This document shows positions 9,300 through 17,205 of a stretch of DNA of 44,112 nucleotides, piece after piece. Numbering within the stretch: the stretch's first letter is position 1; the number at the start of each line of letters is the position of its first letter. Origin of the DNA: Hyphomicrobiales bacterium (GTDB lineage: Bacteria; Pseudomonadota; Alphaproteobacteria; Rhizobiales; Xanthobacteraceae). The translations under genes were made by a program, and so were the position numbers. The notes beneath the pieces are model-generated. The model did not search any database, had not been told where the DNA came from, and saw only the letters and a program-made list of their open reading frames with translations. The stretch covers positions 1 through 44,112 of the forward strand of contig JAFKKL010000011.1 of NCBI GenBank assembly GCA_017305595.1. The letters run 5' to 3'.

Positions 9300-9941
9300 T
9301 CAGTTCGCCGCCACCGCCATCTCGCGACCATGCGCGCGCCAACCGGCGCAGGGAATCTCCGTTGCCGGATCGAGCGACTTCTCGAAGCGCACCAGCCGCC
9401 AGTCGCTCGGCAGCGCCGCGAAAGTGTAGCCGGCCTTGCGCGCCAGCGCCTGCATCGCATCGTTGGAGCGCAGCGTATCACCGAAAATCGTCGTCGCGCC
9501 GAGCGTCATCGCGCGGCATTGCAGATTCGACAGCAGCACCGTGCCGATACCCTGCCCCTGCAAATGATCGTCGATCGACAGCCCGAACTCGAAACGCGCG
9601 GCAACGGGATCGAACGCGTAGCGCGCTTCGCCGATGATGGCGTCGACACCGCCGGATTTCAGCGTGGCCAAGATCGAAAAGGAATTGCCGCCGCTGTGCA
9701 GGGTCTTTTCCAGTTCGCTCGGCGGCAATTCGCCGACCGCCGCGAGAAAGCGGTTGTAGCGCGAGGTCACCGAGAGGCCGCGGAAATAGTTCTGCAAGAC
9801 GATCGCATCGTCTGGTTCGATAAACCGCAAGGTCATCGAACGGCCGTCACGCAACCGGACGATATCGATGTGCTGCGAGAGATCGCCGGGTCCGAGCAAG
9901 GCGCCAACACGACGCAAGGTTTGATGCATGGTGTCCACCAT
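9300..9941 (-). CDS. GNAT family N-acetyltransferase
   Basis: A GNAT-fold acetyl-CoA transferase. The strand LRDGRSMTLRFIEPDD starts the domain. The acetyl-CoA binding motif A is seen in FGLSIDDHLQGQGIGTVLL, where QGQGIG is the pyrophosphate loop. The closing part ALARKAGYTF is also typical. Start at ATG 9941 is preferred because GGAGAG stands a few bases upstream, giving 213 residues; an in-frame ATG at 10019 would add 26 residues without a clear ribosome-binding site. Acceptor substrate is unknown. The acetylated target could be a small molecule or a protein lysine, as in acetyltransferase domains of protein acetylation systems. It is convergent with the enoyl-CoA hydratase gene. Confidence 0.8.
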   Translation of the reverse strand: MVDTMHQTLRRVGALLGPGDLSQHIDIVRLRDGRSMTLRFIEPDDAIVLQNYFRGLSVTSRYNRFLAAVGELPPSELEKTLHSGGNSFSILATLKSGGVDAIIGEARYAFDPVAARFEFGLSIDDHLQGQGIGTVLLSNLQCRAMTLGATTIFGDTLRSNDAMQALARKAGYTFAALPSDWRLVRFEKSLDPATEIPCAGWRAHGREMAVAAN

Positions 9942-10029
9942 GACGCTCTCCGCACATCGGTAAGACAATTGGAGGCCGGCGTCCCAGGTTGGCGACGCCG
10001 GCGCGTCCTCGCTGCTCATTTTTGAAGAC

Positions 10030-10074
10030 GCATGATCCGATCCGAAAACCGGTACCCACTTTTCGGGATCATGC
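10030..10074. repeat. palindromic repeat with nested hairpin
   Basis: Outer arms GCATGATCC and GGATCATGC enclose a second inverted pair CCGAAAA / TTTTCGG. It lies between the DUF1127 gene and the GNAT gene, both reading leftward, and may act as a terminator for the DUF1127 message. A sequence of this general type (CCGGT next to CACTTTTC) is a common dispersed element in Nitrobacteraceae as far as I recall. Confidence 0.7.
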
Positions 10075-10075
10075 T

Positions 10076-10279
10076 CTAAGCCCGCCAGAACGGCTTTTCG
10101 GCCTCCGCCAGCATTTCACTCCACGAAATTCCCACATCGTGGAGATCGCGCTCGGTCCAATGTGTCAGTTCGCGCCGCTGAATTTGCCGGGTCCGCCAAG
10201 TATGCAGCGTCTCGTTGAGGTGGGCGAGGAAACCTTCCTCATGATGATTTGTCATTTCACGGTTGCGATGAGTGGACAT
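10076..10279 (-). CDS. DUF1127 small basic protein
   Basis: A 67-residue protein with the DUF1127 (YjiS-like) pattern: a central Arg-rich helix (WRTRQIQRRELTHWTERDLHDVGISWSEM) followed by an acidic tail ending in FWRA. Members of this family in alphaproteobacteria are small, often stress-induced, and some bind RNA. Function here is not known. The start at ATG 10279 is supported by GGAGA about eight bases upstream. It is divergent from the LysR-type gene across 96 bp, so the LysR protein may control it. Confidence 0.85.
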   Translation of the reverse strand: MSTHRNREMTNHHEEGFLAHLNETLHTWRTRQIQRRELTHWTERDLHDVGISWSEMLAEAEKPFWRA

Positions 10280-10328
10280 TTTCCATCTCCAAATCTAGCT
10301 TGTTGACCGAAAATATCTGCCTGATCCG

Positions 10329-10347
10329 ATGTCCTGACAAACGACAT
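10329..10347. promoter_or_regulatory. candidate LysR operator (TC-N9-GA)
   Basis: In the 96-bp space between the divergent DUF1127 and LysR genes there is an inverted repeat ATGTC-N9-GACAT. Its inner TC-N9-GA fits the T-N11-A rule for LysR-type operators. It lies 29 bp before the LysR start codon, which suits autoregulation. Assignment is by pattern and position only. Confidence 0.45.
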
Positions 10348-10375
10348 GTTGTCCCGATATGCATGATATAAATTC

Positions 10376-11308
10376 ATGAATAAGACCTCCGCGGCCCACC
10401 TCCGGCTACCATCCCTCAACGGCCTGCGGGCGTTCGAGGCAGCCGCCCGGCACCTCTCCTTCACTGCGGCCGCGACCGAGTTGAACGTGACCCAGACCGC
10501 CGTGAGCCATCAGATTCGGCGGCTGGAGCAGGAACTCGGGATCAAGCTGTTCGTCCGGCAGAACCGGACCATCGCGCTCACCGCCGAGGCGCAGGAATAC
10601 CTTCCCCGCATCCGCGCCGCCTTCAACGACCTGCGGCTGGCCACCGCGCGCCTGCGGCAGAAGGATAACGACCGGGTGCTGACGGTCAGCACGCTGGCCT
10701 CGCTCGCCGCCAAATGGCTGCTGCCGCGCCTCGTGGCGTTCCAGGAGACGCATCCCGACATCGACGTTCGCATCACCACCTCGATCGAACTGGTGGATTT
10801 CAACACCGGCGACGTCGATGCCGCGATCCGCTACGGCCGCGGCAACTGGCCCGGGCTGCGCGCAGATTGGCTGATGGCGGACCAGATGTTTCCGGTGTGC
10901 AGCCCGGCGCTGCTGCGCGGCGAGCGGCCGCTGCGGCGGCCCGAAGACCTGCGCGATCATGTACTGCTGCACACCAGCGGCGCCTCGCGCGACGACTGGC
11001 GGCTCTGGCTCACTGCCGCCGGCCTGCCCACCGACCTGTCCAGCCACGGCGGACTGACGTTCGACCTGAATTTCGTCACCGTGCAGGCCGCGATCGACGG
11101 CCACGGTGTCGCCATCGGCCGAACCGCTTACGTGCGCGACGATATCGCCAAGGGCCGCCTCGTGGTGCCGTTCGACATCACGCTGCCGGTCGAGGCCGGC
11201 TTCTATCTGGTGTCGCCGGAAGATCGCGCCGACACACCGAAACTTGCGACATTCCGGCAATGGCTGCTGGACGCGATCCGCACCGCCGATCTGCCGACCC
11301 CGTTGTGA
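10376..11308 (+). CDS. LysR-type transcriptional regulator (GcvA-like)
   Basis: A 310-residue LysR regulator. Residues 14-73 form the winged helix-turn-helix (LRAFEAAARHLSFTAAATEL, then VSHQIRRLE), and residues about 95-300 the co-inducer domain of the GcvA/AmpR-like branch (VSTLASLAAKWLLPRL; NTGDVDAAIRYGRG). Such proteins bind DNA as tetramers and respond to a small effector, often activating a divergent gene. The divergent neighbour is a DUF1127 gene. The start at ATG 10376 has only a weak ribosome-binding site. The effector is unknown. Confidence 0.9.
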   Translation: MNKTSAAHLRLPSLNGLRAFEAAARHLSFTAAATELNVTQTAVSHQIRRLEQELGIKLFVRQNRTIALTAEAQEYLPRIRAAFNDLRLATARLRQKDNDRVLTVSTLASLAAKWLLPRLVAFQETHPDIDVRITTSIELVDFNTGDVDAAIRYGRGNWPGLRADWLMADQMFPVCSPALLRGERPLRRPEDLRDHVLLHTSGASRDDWRLWLTAAGLPTDLSSHGGLTFDLNFVTVQAAIDGHGVAIGRTAYVRDDIAKGRLVVPFDITLPVEAGFYLVSPEDRADTPKLATFRQWLLDAIRTADLPTPL

Positions 11309-11394
11309 GCAGCCGGCTATCATCGCGCCGCGCGCGGCTCTATCGTTGCCGCACATGCCGCCGCTTCTGCCATGCATGACGGAGAACAGATTTG

Positions 11395-11877
11395 ATGCAG
11401 GACCTCATCCCGATCGCCACACAGATCGCCGGCCATCTCACCGCGCGCCGGCAAACCATCGCGGTGGCGGAATCCTCGACAGGCGGGCTGATTTCCGCGG
11501 CGCTGCTGGCGGTGCCGGGCGCGTCGGCCTATTTCCTCGGCTCGGCAGTGGTCTACACCCGCGAGGCGCGGCGCATCCTGATGGACATTCCGGACGCCGA
11601 CATGAAAGGCATCCGCTCGGCGTCGGAGACATACGCGAAGCTGCTGGCCGCGCAGATTCGCCAGCGCTTCAATTCGGATTGGGGCCTGTCCGAAACCGGC
11701 GCAAGTGGCCCCACCGGCAACCGCTACGGCGACGCCGCCGGCCATAGCTGCATCGGCATCGCAGGCGCCGAGGCACGCGCGATCACGCTGGAAACCGGCA
11801 GCGCCGATCGCGTCGGGAACATGCAGGTTTTCGCCAAGACTGCGTTGAGCGAATTGCTCGCCACTCTTTCGGATTAA
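11395..11877 (+). CDS. CinA C-terminal domain / nicotinamide-nucleotide amidohydrolase-like protein
   Basis: A 160-residue protein made only of the CinA C-terminal (PncC-like) domain. That domain deamidates nicotinamide mononucleotide to nicotinate mononucleotide in NAD recycling. Visible family motifs are AESSTGGLISAALLAVPGAS (about 23-42) and the late GASGPTGN loop. The usual SEE segment after the Tyr region is altered to RSASETYAK, so activity is not certain. Start ATG 11395 is one codon after an in-frame TTG. Its TAA stop overlaps the TAA of the convergent vanZ-like gene inside a single TTAA at 11874-11877. Confidence 0.8.
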   Translation: MQDLIPIATQIAGHLTARRQTIAVAESSTGGLISAALLAVPGASAYFLGSAVVYTREARRILMDIPDADMKGIRSASETYAKLLAAQIRQRFNSDWGLSETGASGPTGNRYGDAAGHSCIGIAGAEARAITLETGSADRVGNMQVFAKTALSELLATLSD

Positions 11878-12236
11878 GCCGAGCGCCGCGTCAGCCGCGC
11901 GAACACCCATCCGGTGGCAAGGCCGATGAGGCCGCCGACGATCTTGACGCTGGCATCGAACAGCCGGCCATGCCGTGACGCCTCCAGCAACTGAAACGCT
12001 TCGAGCAGGAGCGCCGCGCCGATCACCACCATCCCCGCCAGCACGATATGGCGCGGATAGGCGGCGGCGAACAGCGTGCCCACCACCGCGAACGCCACCA
12101 GCCGCTCGAGTTGCGGCGACACGCCGGTCTCCGGCCTGACCCAGATCGGCCCCACGGTGACGAATGCGATATAGCCGAGACACAGCCACGCTAGAATGCG
12201 CGTGAGGCGGCGAACGGCACTGCTTTGCAAATCCAT
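11874..12236 (-). CDS. VanZ-like membrane protein
   Basis: A 120-residue VanZ-family protein with four likely membrane helices, at roughly 13-30, 45-60, 65-82 and 98-115. The FDASVKIVGGLIGLATGW ending matches the D-x-x-x-N/K-x-x-G pattern of the family. VanZ proteins are known from teicoplanin resistance but most bacterial members have no assigned role. The start at ATG 12236 gives a normal length. Convergent overlap of 4 bp with the CinA-like gene leaves no room for a terminator between them. Confidence 0.75.
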   Translation of the reverse strand: MDLQSSAVRRLTRILAWLCLGYIAFVTVGPIWVRPETGVSPQLERLVAFAVVGTLFAAAYPRHIVLAGMVVIGAALLLEAFQLLEASRHGRLFDASVKIVGGLIGLATGWVFARLTRRSA

Positions 12237-12501
12237 GACCCGGTCAATCCAGCCCGAATAACATTGCGGTCATCATGCCGCGCGCCTGTTATGACGGGCC
12301 TTGTCGGTATTGCAACTGCAGCACCCTCACTTCCGCGTCATCCGCGCACTGCGATGTCATTCCGTTAAACCATAAGAATCATCATGGTTAACGCCACAAT
12401 GCCGACCCACGTCGCAAAGGCTGCCGGATTTCAGTCGCGCGTCATCCGCAACCGGGCTACGATCGATGTAATCCCGTACCTTCGGAGCCCGTTGTCCTCT
12501 C

Positions 12502-13626
12502 ATGCCGATCGATCCCATTGTCTTGTCGCGCGAGCTGATCGCGTTCAACACCGTCAACCCGCCCGGTCAGGAACTGGCCTGCATCCAACATCTCGAACGG
12601 ATCCTTTCCGCAGCCGGATTGGAAACATCGATCCAGACTTTTGCGCCGGACCGCGCCAATCTGGTCGCGCGCATCCGCGGTAACGACAGCAAGCTGCCGC
12701 TGTGCTTCACCGGCCATGTCGACACCGTGCCGCTCGGCAACGCACCGTGGAGCGTCGATCCGTTCGCCGGCAAAATCATCGACGGCAAGCTCTATGGCCG
12801 GGGCAGCACCGACATGAAATGCGGCGTCGCGGCGTTTGTCGCCGCCGTCTGCAACACCGCGGATCAGCTCAAGGGCAACGGCGGCGTGATGCTGGCGATC
12901 ACCGCCGGCGAGGAGATCGGCTGCGAAGGCGCGTTCGAAATGGCCAAGGCCAGCACTCTCGGCAAGGCCGGCGCGCTGGTGGTGGCGGAGCCGACCTCCA
13001 ACGTCGCAGTGGTCGGCCACAAGGGCGCGCTGTGGCTCAAGCTGATCACCAAGGGCGTCACCGCGCACGGCTCGATGCCGCATCTCGGCGTCAACGCCGC
13101 CTACAAGGCGGCACGCGTTATCACACTGTTGGAGAAATTCGAATTCAACGTCGCGCCGCATCCGCATCTCGGCCCGCCGACGCTCAATGTCGGCACCGTG
13201 CATGCCGGGCTCAACACCAATTCGGTGCCGGATCGCGCCGAGATCGGCCTCGATATTCGCAGCATCCCGGCGTTGCCGCACGACCGCATCAAGGAACAAC
13301 TCGCCGCCGAACTCGGCGACGGCGTCGAGATCGAAACCATCGTCGATGTCGGCGCGGTGTGGAGCGAACCAACGCTCCCGTGGATCAAGCATGTGGTGAA
13401 GAGCGCCGAGGATGCGCTCGGCGAAAGTTTCGGCGCCGCGCCGCGCACCGCGCCCTACTTCACCGACGCCTCGGTGCTGACGCCGGCGCTCGGCAATCCG
13501 CCGACCATCATCCTCGGCCCGGGCGAAGCGGGCAAGGCGCACCAGACCGACGAATATTGCGCGGTCGATCTCATTCACAAGGCCACCGACATCTACGCAA
13601 AGCTGGCGGCGGACTGGGTGCGTTAG
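12502..13626 (+). CDS. M20 family deacylase (ArgE/DapE type)
   Basis: A 374-residue zinc-dependent M20 amidohydrolase. The metal ligands and catalytic acids are in place: His72 and Asp74 in GHVDTV, Asp104 in GRGSTDMKCG, Glu137-Glu138 in AGEEIG, Glu163 in VAEPT, and a late His in KAHQTDEY. The dimerisation insert lies at about residues 175-285. Such enzymes remove acyl groups from N-acetylornithine or N-succinyl-diaminopimelate, or hydrolyse other N-acyl amino acids. Context gives no biosynthetic partner, so the substrate is open. Start is ATG 12502. It overlaps the convergent reductase gene by 4 bp. Confidence 0.87.
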   Translation: MPIDPIVLSRELIAFNTVNPPGQELACIQHLERILSAAGLETSIQTFAPDRANLVARIRGNDSKLPLCFTGHVDTVPLGNAPWSVDPFAGKIIDGKLYGRGSTDMKCGVAAFVAAVCNTADQLKGNGGVMLAITAGEEIGCEGAFEMAKASTLGKAGALVVAEPTSNVAVVGHKGALWLKLITKGVTAHGSMPHLGVNAAYKAARVITLLEKFEFNVAPHPHLGPPTLNVGTVHAGLNTNSVPDRAEIGLDIRSIPALPHDRIKEQLAAELGDGVEIETIVDVGAVWSEPTLPWIKHVVKSAEDALGESFGAAPRTAPYFTDASVLTPALGNPPTIILGPGEAGKAHQTDEYCAVDLIHKATDIYAKLAADWVR

Positions 13627-14588
13627 TATCCTCGCGTCACGTCCACCACATTTCGCAGCGGCTCGCCCGCCTCGAAGCGCGCGATCTGCTCCGCGACATA
13701 GGCCGAGATCGCGTCGGCATCGGTGTCGGCGGCATTGTGCGGCGTGACGATCACGCGCGGATGCGACCACAGCGGACTATTTGTCGGCAACGGCTCGGTC
13801 TCGAATACGTCGAGCGTCGCCGCGAGCAGCGTGCCGTCCTCGATACACGACAGGATATCGGCCTCGACCTGCAAGCCGCCGCGCCCGGCATTGATCAGGA
13901 CCGGTCCGCCGAGCGGCGAGTTGCGCGCGAGTTTTTCGAACAGCCGCCGGTTCAGGATGTGCCGCGTCTCCGCCGTCAGCGGCAGCAGGCACACGAGGAT
14001 GTGGGTCTTCGCCAAGAACGGTGCGAGGCCATCGCGGCCGCTGAAACATTCGACACCGTCCATGGTCTTGGCGCTGTTGCTCCAGCCGACCAGGCGAAAG
14101 CCCATCCGGCGCAGCACCTCGGCGGCATCGCGGCCCAGCGTGCCGAGCCCCATGATTCCGACGGTGACGGCGCCCGCGGCCCATTGCGCGCCGGGCTGCC
14201 ACAGCTTGCGCGACTGATCGTCGCGCAACGAAAGCTGCTGCCGGTGATGTATCAGCACATGTAGCACGACATACTCGGTCATGCGGCCGGTGAGATCGTC
14301 CACCGCGACGCGCACGATCGGCACTTTCGGCAAGGTCGGGTCCGCCATCAGCGCATCGACGCCCGCACCGAGATTGAAGATGGCGCGCAGATTGCGGAAC
14401 GCGGCCAGCACACCCGGTTGCGGTTTCCACACCGCGGCATAATGCACGTCGTCCGGATCGCTGATCTGTTCCGGCAGCAACACCACCTTGCGGCCATGTC
14501 CGACAGCGTTGAAACGCTCGATCCAGCGCTGCGGCGACCAGTTGTCGGCGCCGCCCTGAATCGACAGAACGAGAGTGCCTTTGCTCAT
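13623..14588 (-). CDS. ghrA: GhrA-like glyoxylate/hydroxypyruvate reductase
   Basis: A 321-residue D-2-hydroxyacid dehydrogenase of the glyoxylate/hydroxypyruvate reductase A type, reducing 2-oxo acids with NAD(P)H. The nucleotide loop GLGTLG is at 147-152. The catalytic set is Arg236 (NAGRGG), Glu263/Glu265 (FETEP) and His284 (TPHNAA). The substrate-loop NLGAGVD at 72-78 is typical of the GhrA branch. Start ATG 14588 removes an implausible Arg-rich extension. Its stop codon overlaps that of the convergent M20 gene at 13623-13626. Confidence 0.88.
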   Translation of the reverse strand: MSKGTLVLSIQGGADNWSPQRWIERFNAVGHGRKVVLLPEQISDPDDVHYAAVWKPQPGVLAAFRNLRAIFNLGAGVDALMADPTLPKVPIVRVAVDDLTGRMTEYVVLHVLIHHRQQLSLRDDQSRKLWQPGAQWAAGAVTVGIMGLGTLGRDAAEVLRRMGFRLVGWSNSAKTMDGVECFSGRDGLAPFLAKTHILVCLLPLTAETRHILNRRLFEKLARNSPLGGPVLINAGRGGLQVEADILSCIEDGTLLAATLDVFETEPLPTNSPLWSHPRVIVTPHNAADTDADAISAYVAEQIARFEAGEPLRNVVDVTRGY

Positions 14589-14810
14589 GCGTGCGCTATT
14601 TTCCGGTTTGAGGATTTGAAGATGCTTCGGGAACCGAGGCATGCGGCGGCGCATTGCGCCATCGCACCAGAATGCAAAACTAGCTCTTGCAAATAAGCTA
14701 CCGCAAGCCGACGCTGTTATGGCACGATGGTCGCCCGCACGTCGGGCGCGCGACACATCGATAATCGCACGCCGTCGCACACGCTGCGGCGGAGCAAGGA
14801 CCCGCAAATC

Positions 14811-15299
14811 GTGATCAAGGCTTCCGATATTCTGATTGCCAGACGCGCCGACACCAAGGCGCGCGCCGATTTTCCAACCTGGCGGATGATGGCCAAGCTC
14901 AACGCCGTCAGTTCGCTTTCAAGCGAAGCACAGGCGTTTCTGGCGGACTACGAGAAGCGACTCAAGGAAACCAACGAGGCCGAGGCGACAGAAGCCACCA
15001 TTCAGGCAATCTATCGCAGCTACTATGCCGAAATGGGCGGCGCCGGCGCCGCACCCGACGCCAGCATCGCCCACCCCAAAGCCCATCTCAAGGGCGCGCC
15101 GCCCGACGCCGCGGCAAACGCCGGTCCGGGCACCGCCGCCGAAACGCCGTCCGACAACGTCATTGCATTGCAGCAAGCGCGGCGCGCGCAGCAGGCCAAG
15201 CCGGCAAAAGCCGCACCGGCACAAAAGCCCCGCCTGCCGGTGGCGCTGATCTTCATCTGCCTCATCGTCATCACCGTCGGGCTGCGCTACCTGCTCTAA
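14811..15299 (+). CDS. unknown protein with C-terminal membrane anchor
   Basis: A 162-residue protein I do not recognise. It has a hydrophilic N-terminal part with a predicted helical pair (LSSEAQAFLADYEKRLKETN), a low-complexity Ala/Pro/Lys middle, and one C-terminal membrane helix at about 142-162, directly at the end of the chain. That arrangement is tail-anchored, with the bulk in the cytoplasm. GTG 14811 is chosen because AAGGA sits ten bases upstream; starts further left (14727) have no ribosome-binding site and ATG 14886 would truncate the helical part. It precedes the acyl-CoA ligase gene by 148 bp on the same strand. Confidence 0.55.
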   Translation: MIKASDILIARRADTKARADFPTWRMMAKLNAVSSLSSEAQAFLADYEKRLKETNEAEATEATIQAIYRSYYAEMGGAGAAPDASIAHPKAHLKGAPPDAAANAGPGTAAETPSDNVIALQQARRAQQAKPAKAAPAQKPRLPVALIFICLIVITVGLRYLL

Positions 15300-15447
15300 A
15301 CCGGCTGATCCGGACGACCGCCACCGCCGCACCGTGCGGCGTCGGGCGCTGTCCGCATTTCGACTTCACATTTCCTGCGCCCCGGCGGACCATGGTTCGC
15401 CTCCCGCAGTTCAAATATCGACTTCAAGAAACCACAAGGACACGACG

Positions 15448-17052
15448 ATGGGCTGGTCGAACACTTCCCTTCCCGCCATGCAGATCGAAGCCCACTTCGG
15501 CGACCGGCTGATACCAGTATTCCAGGAGCGCCCGCGCAGCGTCTGGGAGATGATCGCGGCGGCCGGCCAACGCAATCCCGACGGCGAGGCCATCGTGTTC
15601 GGCGACGAGCGGCTGACCTGGCGCGAGACGGTGCGGCGATCTTCCGCGATCGCGGCCGGCTTGAAGGACCTCGGCCTGCAACCGGGTGATCGGCTCGCGG
15701 TGCTGGTCGGCAACCGCACCGAGTTCGTGTTGACACTCTACGCCGCCGCGCAACTCGGCCTGATCGCGGTGTTGCTCTCGACCCGGCTGCAAAAGCCGGA
15801 AGTCGCCTACATGCTGACCGACTGCGGCGCCAAAGCCATCATCTACGACACGACGCTCGCCGACCGCCTGCCGGACGCCCGCGACGTGCCGGACCTGCGC
15901 CATCGCATCGCGGTGGGCGACGCGGCTGGAACGACCACATTGGCGCAACTGGCGAAGGGATCGCCGCTCGCCGCCGCTGTGCCGGTGTCCGAAGACGACA
16001 CCGCAATGATCATGTACACCTCCGGCACCACCGGACGGCCGAAGGGCGCGATGCTGTCGCACGGCAACATCATCCATTCATCGATGATCTACGAAGCATG
16101 CATGGAGTTGACGCCCGCCGACCGCTCGATTGCGGCGGTGCCGCTCGCCCACGTCACCGGCGTCATCGCCAACGTGACGTCGATGGCCCGCTGCGCGGGC
16201 GCGCTGATCATCGTCGCCGAATTCAAGGCTGCCGAATATCTGCGGATCGCCGCGCGCGAGCGCGCGACCCAGACCATCATGGTGCCGGCGATGTACAATC
16301 TCTGCCTGCTGCAAGCCGACTTTGACAGTCACGACCTCTCCTCGTGGCGGATCGGCGGCTATGGCGGCGCGCCGATGCCGATCTCAACCATCGAGAAGCT
16401 GGCGCAGAAAATTCCGGGCCTCAAACTGATCAACGCCTACGGCGCGACCGAGACGACGTCACCCTCGACGATCATGCCGCCGGCCTTCACCGCGACGCAT
16501 AGCGACAGCGTCGGCCTGCCCTGCCCCGGCGCGACCATCGTAGTGATGGATGACGCCGGCCGCGAGGTGCCGCGCGGCGACGTCGGCGAATTGTGGATTC
16601 ACGGCGGCTCGGTGATCAAGGGCTACTGGAACAAGCCGGAGGCGACGGCCGAAAGTTTCACCGGCGGCTTCTGGCATTCCGGCGATCTCGGCTCCATCGA
16701 TACAGAGGGCTTCGTGCGCGTGTTCGATCGCAAGAAGGACATGATCAATCGCGGCGGCCACAAGATCTATTCGGCGGAAGTGGAATCGGTTCTCGCCGGC
16801 CATGATGATGTGGTGGAAAGCGCCATCATCGCCAAGCCCTGTCCGGTGCTCGGCGAGCGGGTCCATGCCGTCGTCGTCACCCGCAATCCCGCGCTCGATG
16901 TCGCGGCGCTGCGCGCCTGGTGCGCGGCGCGGCTGTCCGACTACAAGGTGCCGGAAACCGTCACCGTCAGTACCGATCCGCTGCCGCGCAACGCCAACGG
17001 CAAAGTGCTGAAGAAGCAATTGCGCGAGACGCTGCTGCGGGAGATTGCGTAA
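15448..17052 (+). CDS. AMP-dependent acyl-CoA synthetase/ligase
   Basis: A 534-residue ANL-superfamily ligase that activates a carboxylic acid with ATP and then joins it to CoA. The P-loop YTSGTTGRPKG is at 190-200. Further motifs are NAYGATETTSP (A5), the HSGDLGSIDTEGF block with the adenylate-binding Asp (A7), the hinge FDRKKDMINRGG, and the C-terminal catalytic Lys in RNANGKVLKK. The substrate is probably a medium- or long-chain or cyclic acid, but the sequence does not tell. Start ATG 15448 follows AAGGA. It converges on the HWE-type kinase gene across a palindromic repeat. Confidence 0.88.
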   Translation: MGWSNTSLPAMQIEAHFGDRLIPVFQERPRSVWEMIAAAGQRNPDGEAIVFGDERLTWRETVRRSSAIAAGLKDLGLQPGDRLAVLVGNRTEFVLTLYAAAQLGLIAVLLSTRLQKPEVAYMLTDCGAKAIIYDTTLADRLPDARDVPDLRHRIAVGDAAGTTTLAQLAKGSPLAAAVPVSEDDTAMIMYTSGTTGRPKGAMLSHGNIIHSSMIYEACMELTPADRSIAAVPLAHVTGVIANVTSMARCAGALIIVAEFKAAEYLRIAARERATQTIMVPAMYNLCLLQADFDSHDLSSWRIGGYGGAPMPISTIEKLAQKIPGLKLINAYGATETTSPSTIMPPAFTATHSDSVGLPCPGATIVVMDDAGREVPRGDVGELWIHGGSVIKGYWNKPEATAESFTGGFWHSGDLGSIDTEGFVRVFDRKKDMINRGGHKIYSAEVESVLAGHDDVVESAIIAKPCPVLGERVHAVVVTRNPALDVAALRAWCAARLSDYKVPETVTVSTDPLPRNANGKVLKKQLRETLLREIA

Positions 17053-17073
17053 AGGTACGCAACAACCTCACAA

Positions 17074-17163
17074 CGTGATGGCCGGATTTATTCCGGCCAC
17101 CCACGTCTTGCTTGCTGACGTGTTTTTAAGACGTGGATGGCCGGGACAAGCCCGGCCATGACG
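17074..17163. repeat. bipartite palindromic intergenic repeat, copy 2
   Basis: The left arm (17074-17108) has GATGGCCGG...CCGGCCACCCACG. The right arm (17132-17163) carries CGTGGATGG and the core GGCCGGGACAAGCCCGGCC, identical to the right arm at 9237-9268. An ACGTCTT / AAGACGT pair links the arms. It lies exactly between the convergent acyl-CoA ligase and HWE-type kinase genes. Confidence 0.88.
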
Positions 17164-17205
17164 GAAACACTAACATCATTGCAATGACGGGATCGTTTTC
17201 TCGTC

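Noticed and set aside
12364-12393. TTAA-rich inverted repeat GTTAAACCAT...ATGGTTAAC as a CtrA box
   Set aside because: The two TTAA elements are 19 bp apart, not 7, so it does not fit the motif.
12702-14264. A 520-residue frame on the plus strand over the M20 and ghrA genes
   Set aside because: Arg-rich shadow typical of GC-rich DNA. The M20 protein in another frame and the GhrA protein on the other strand have full family motifs.
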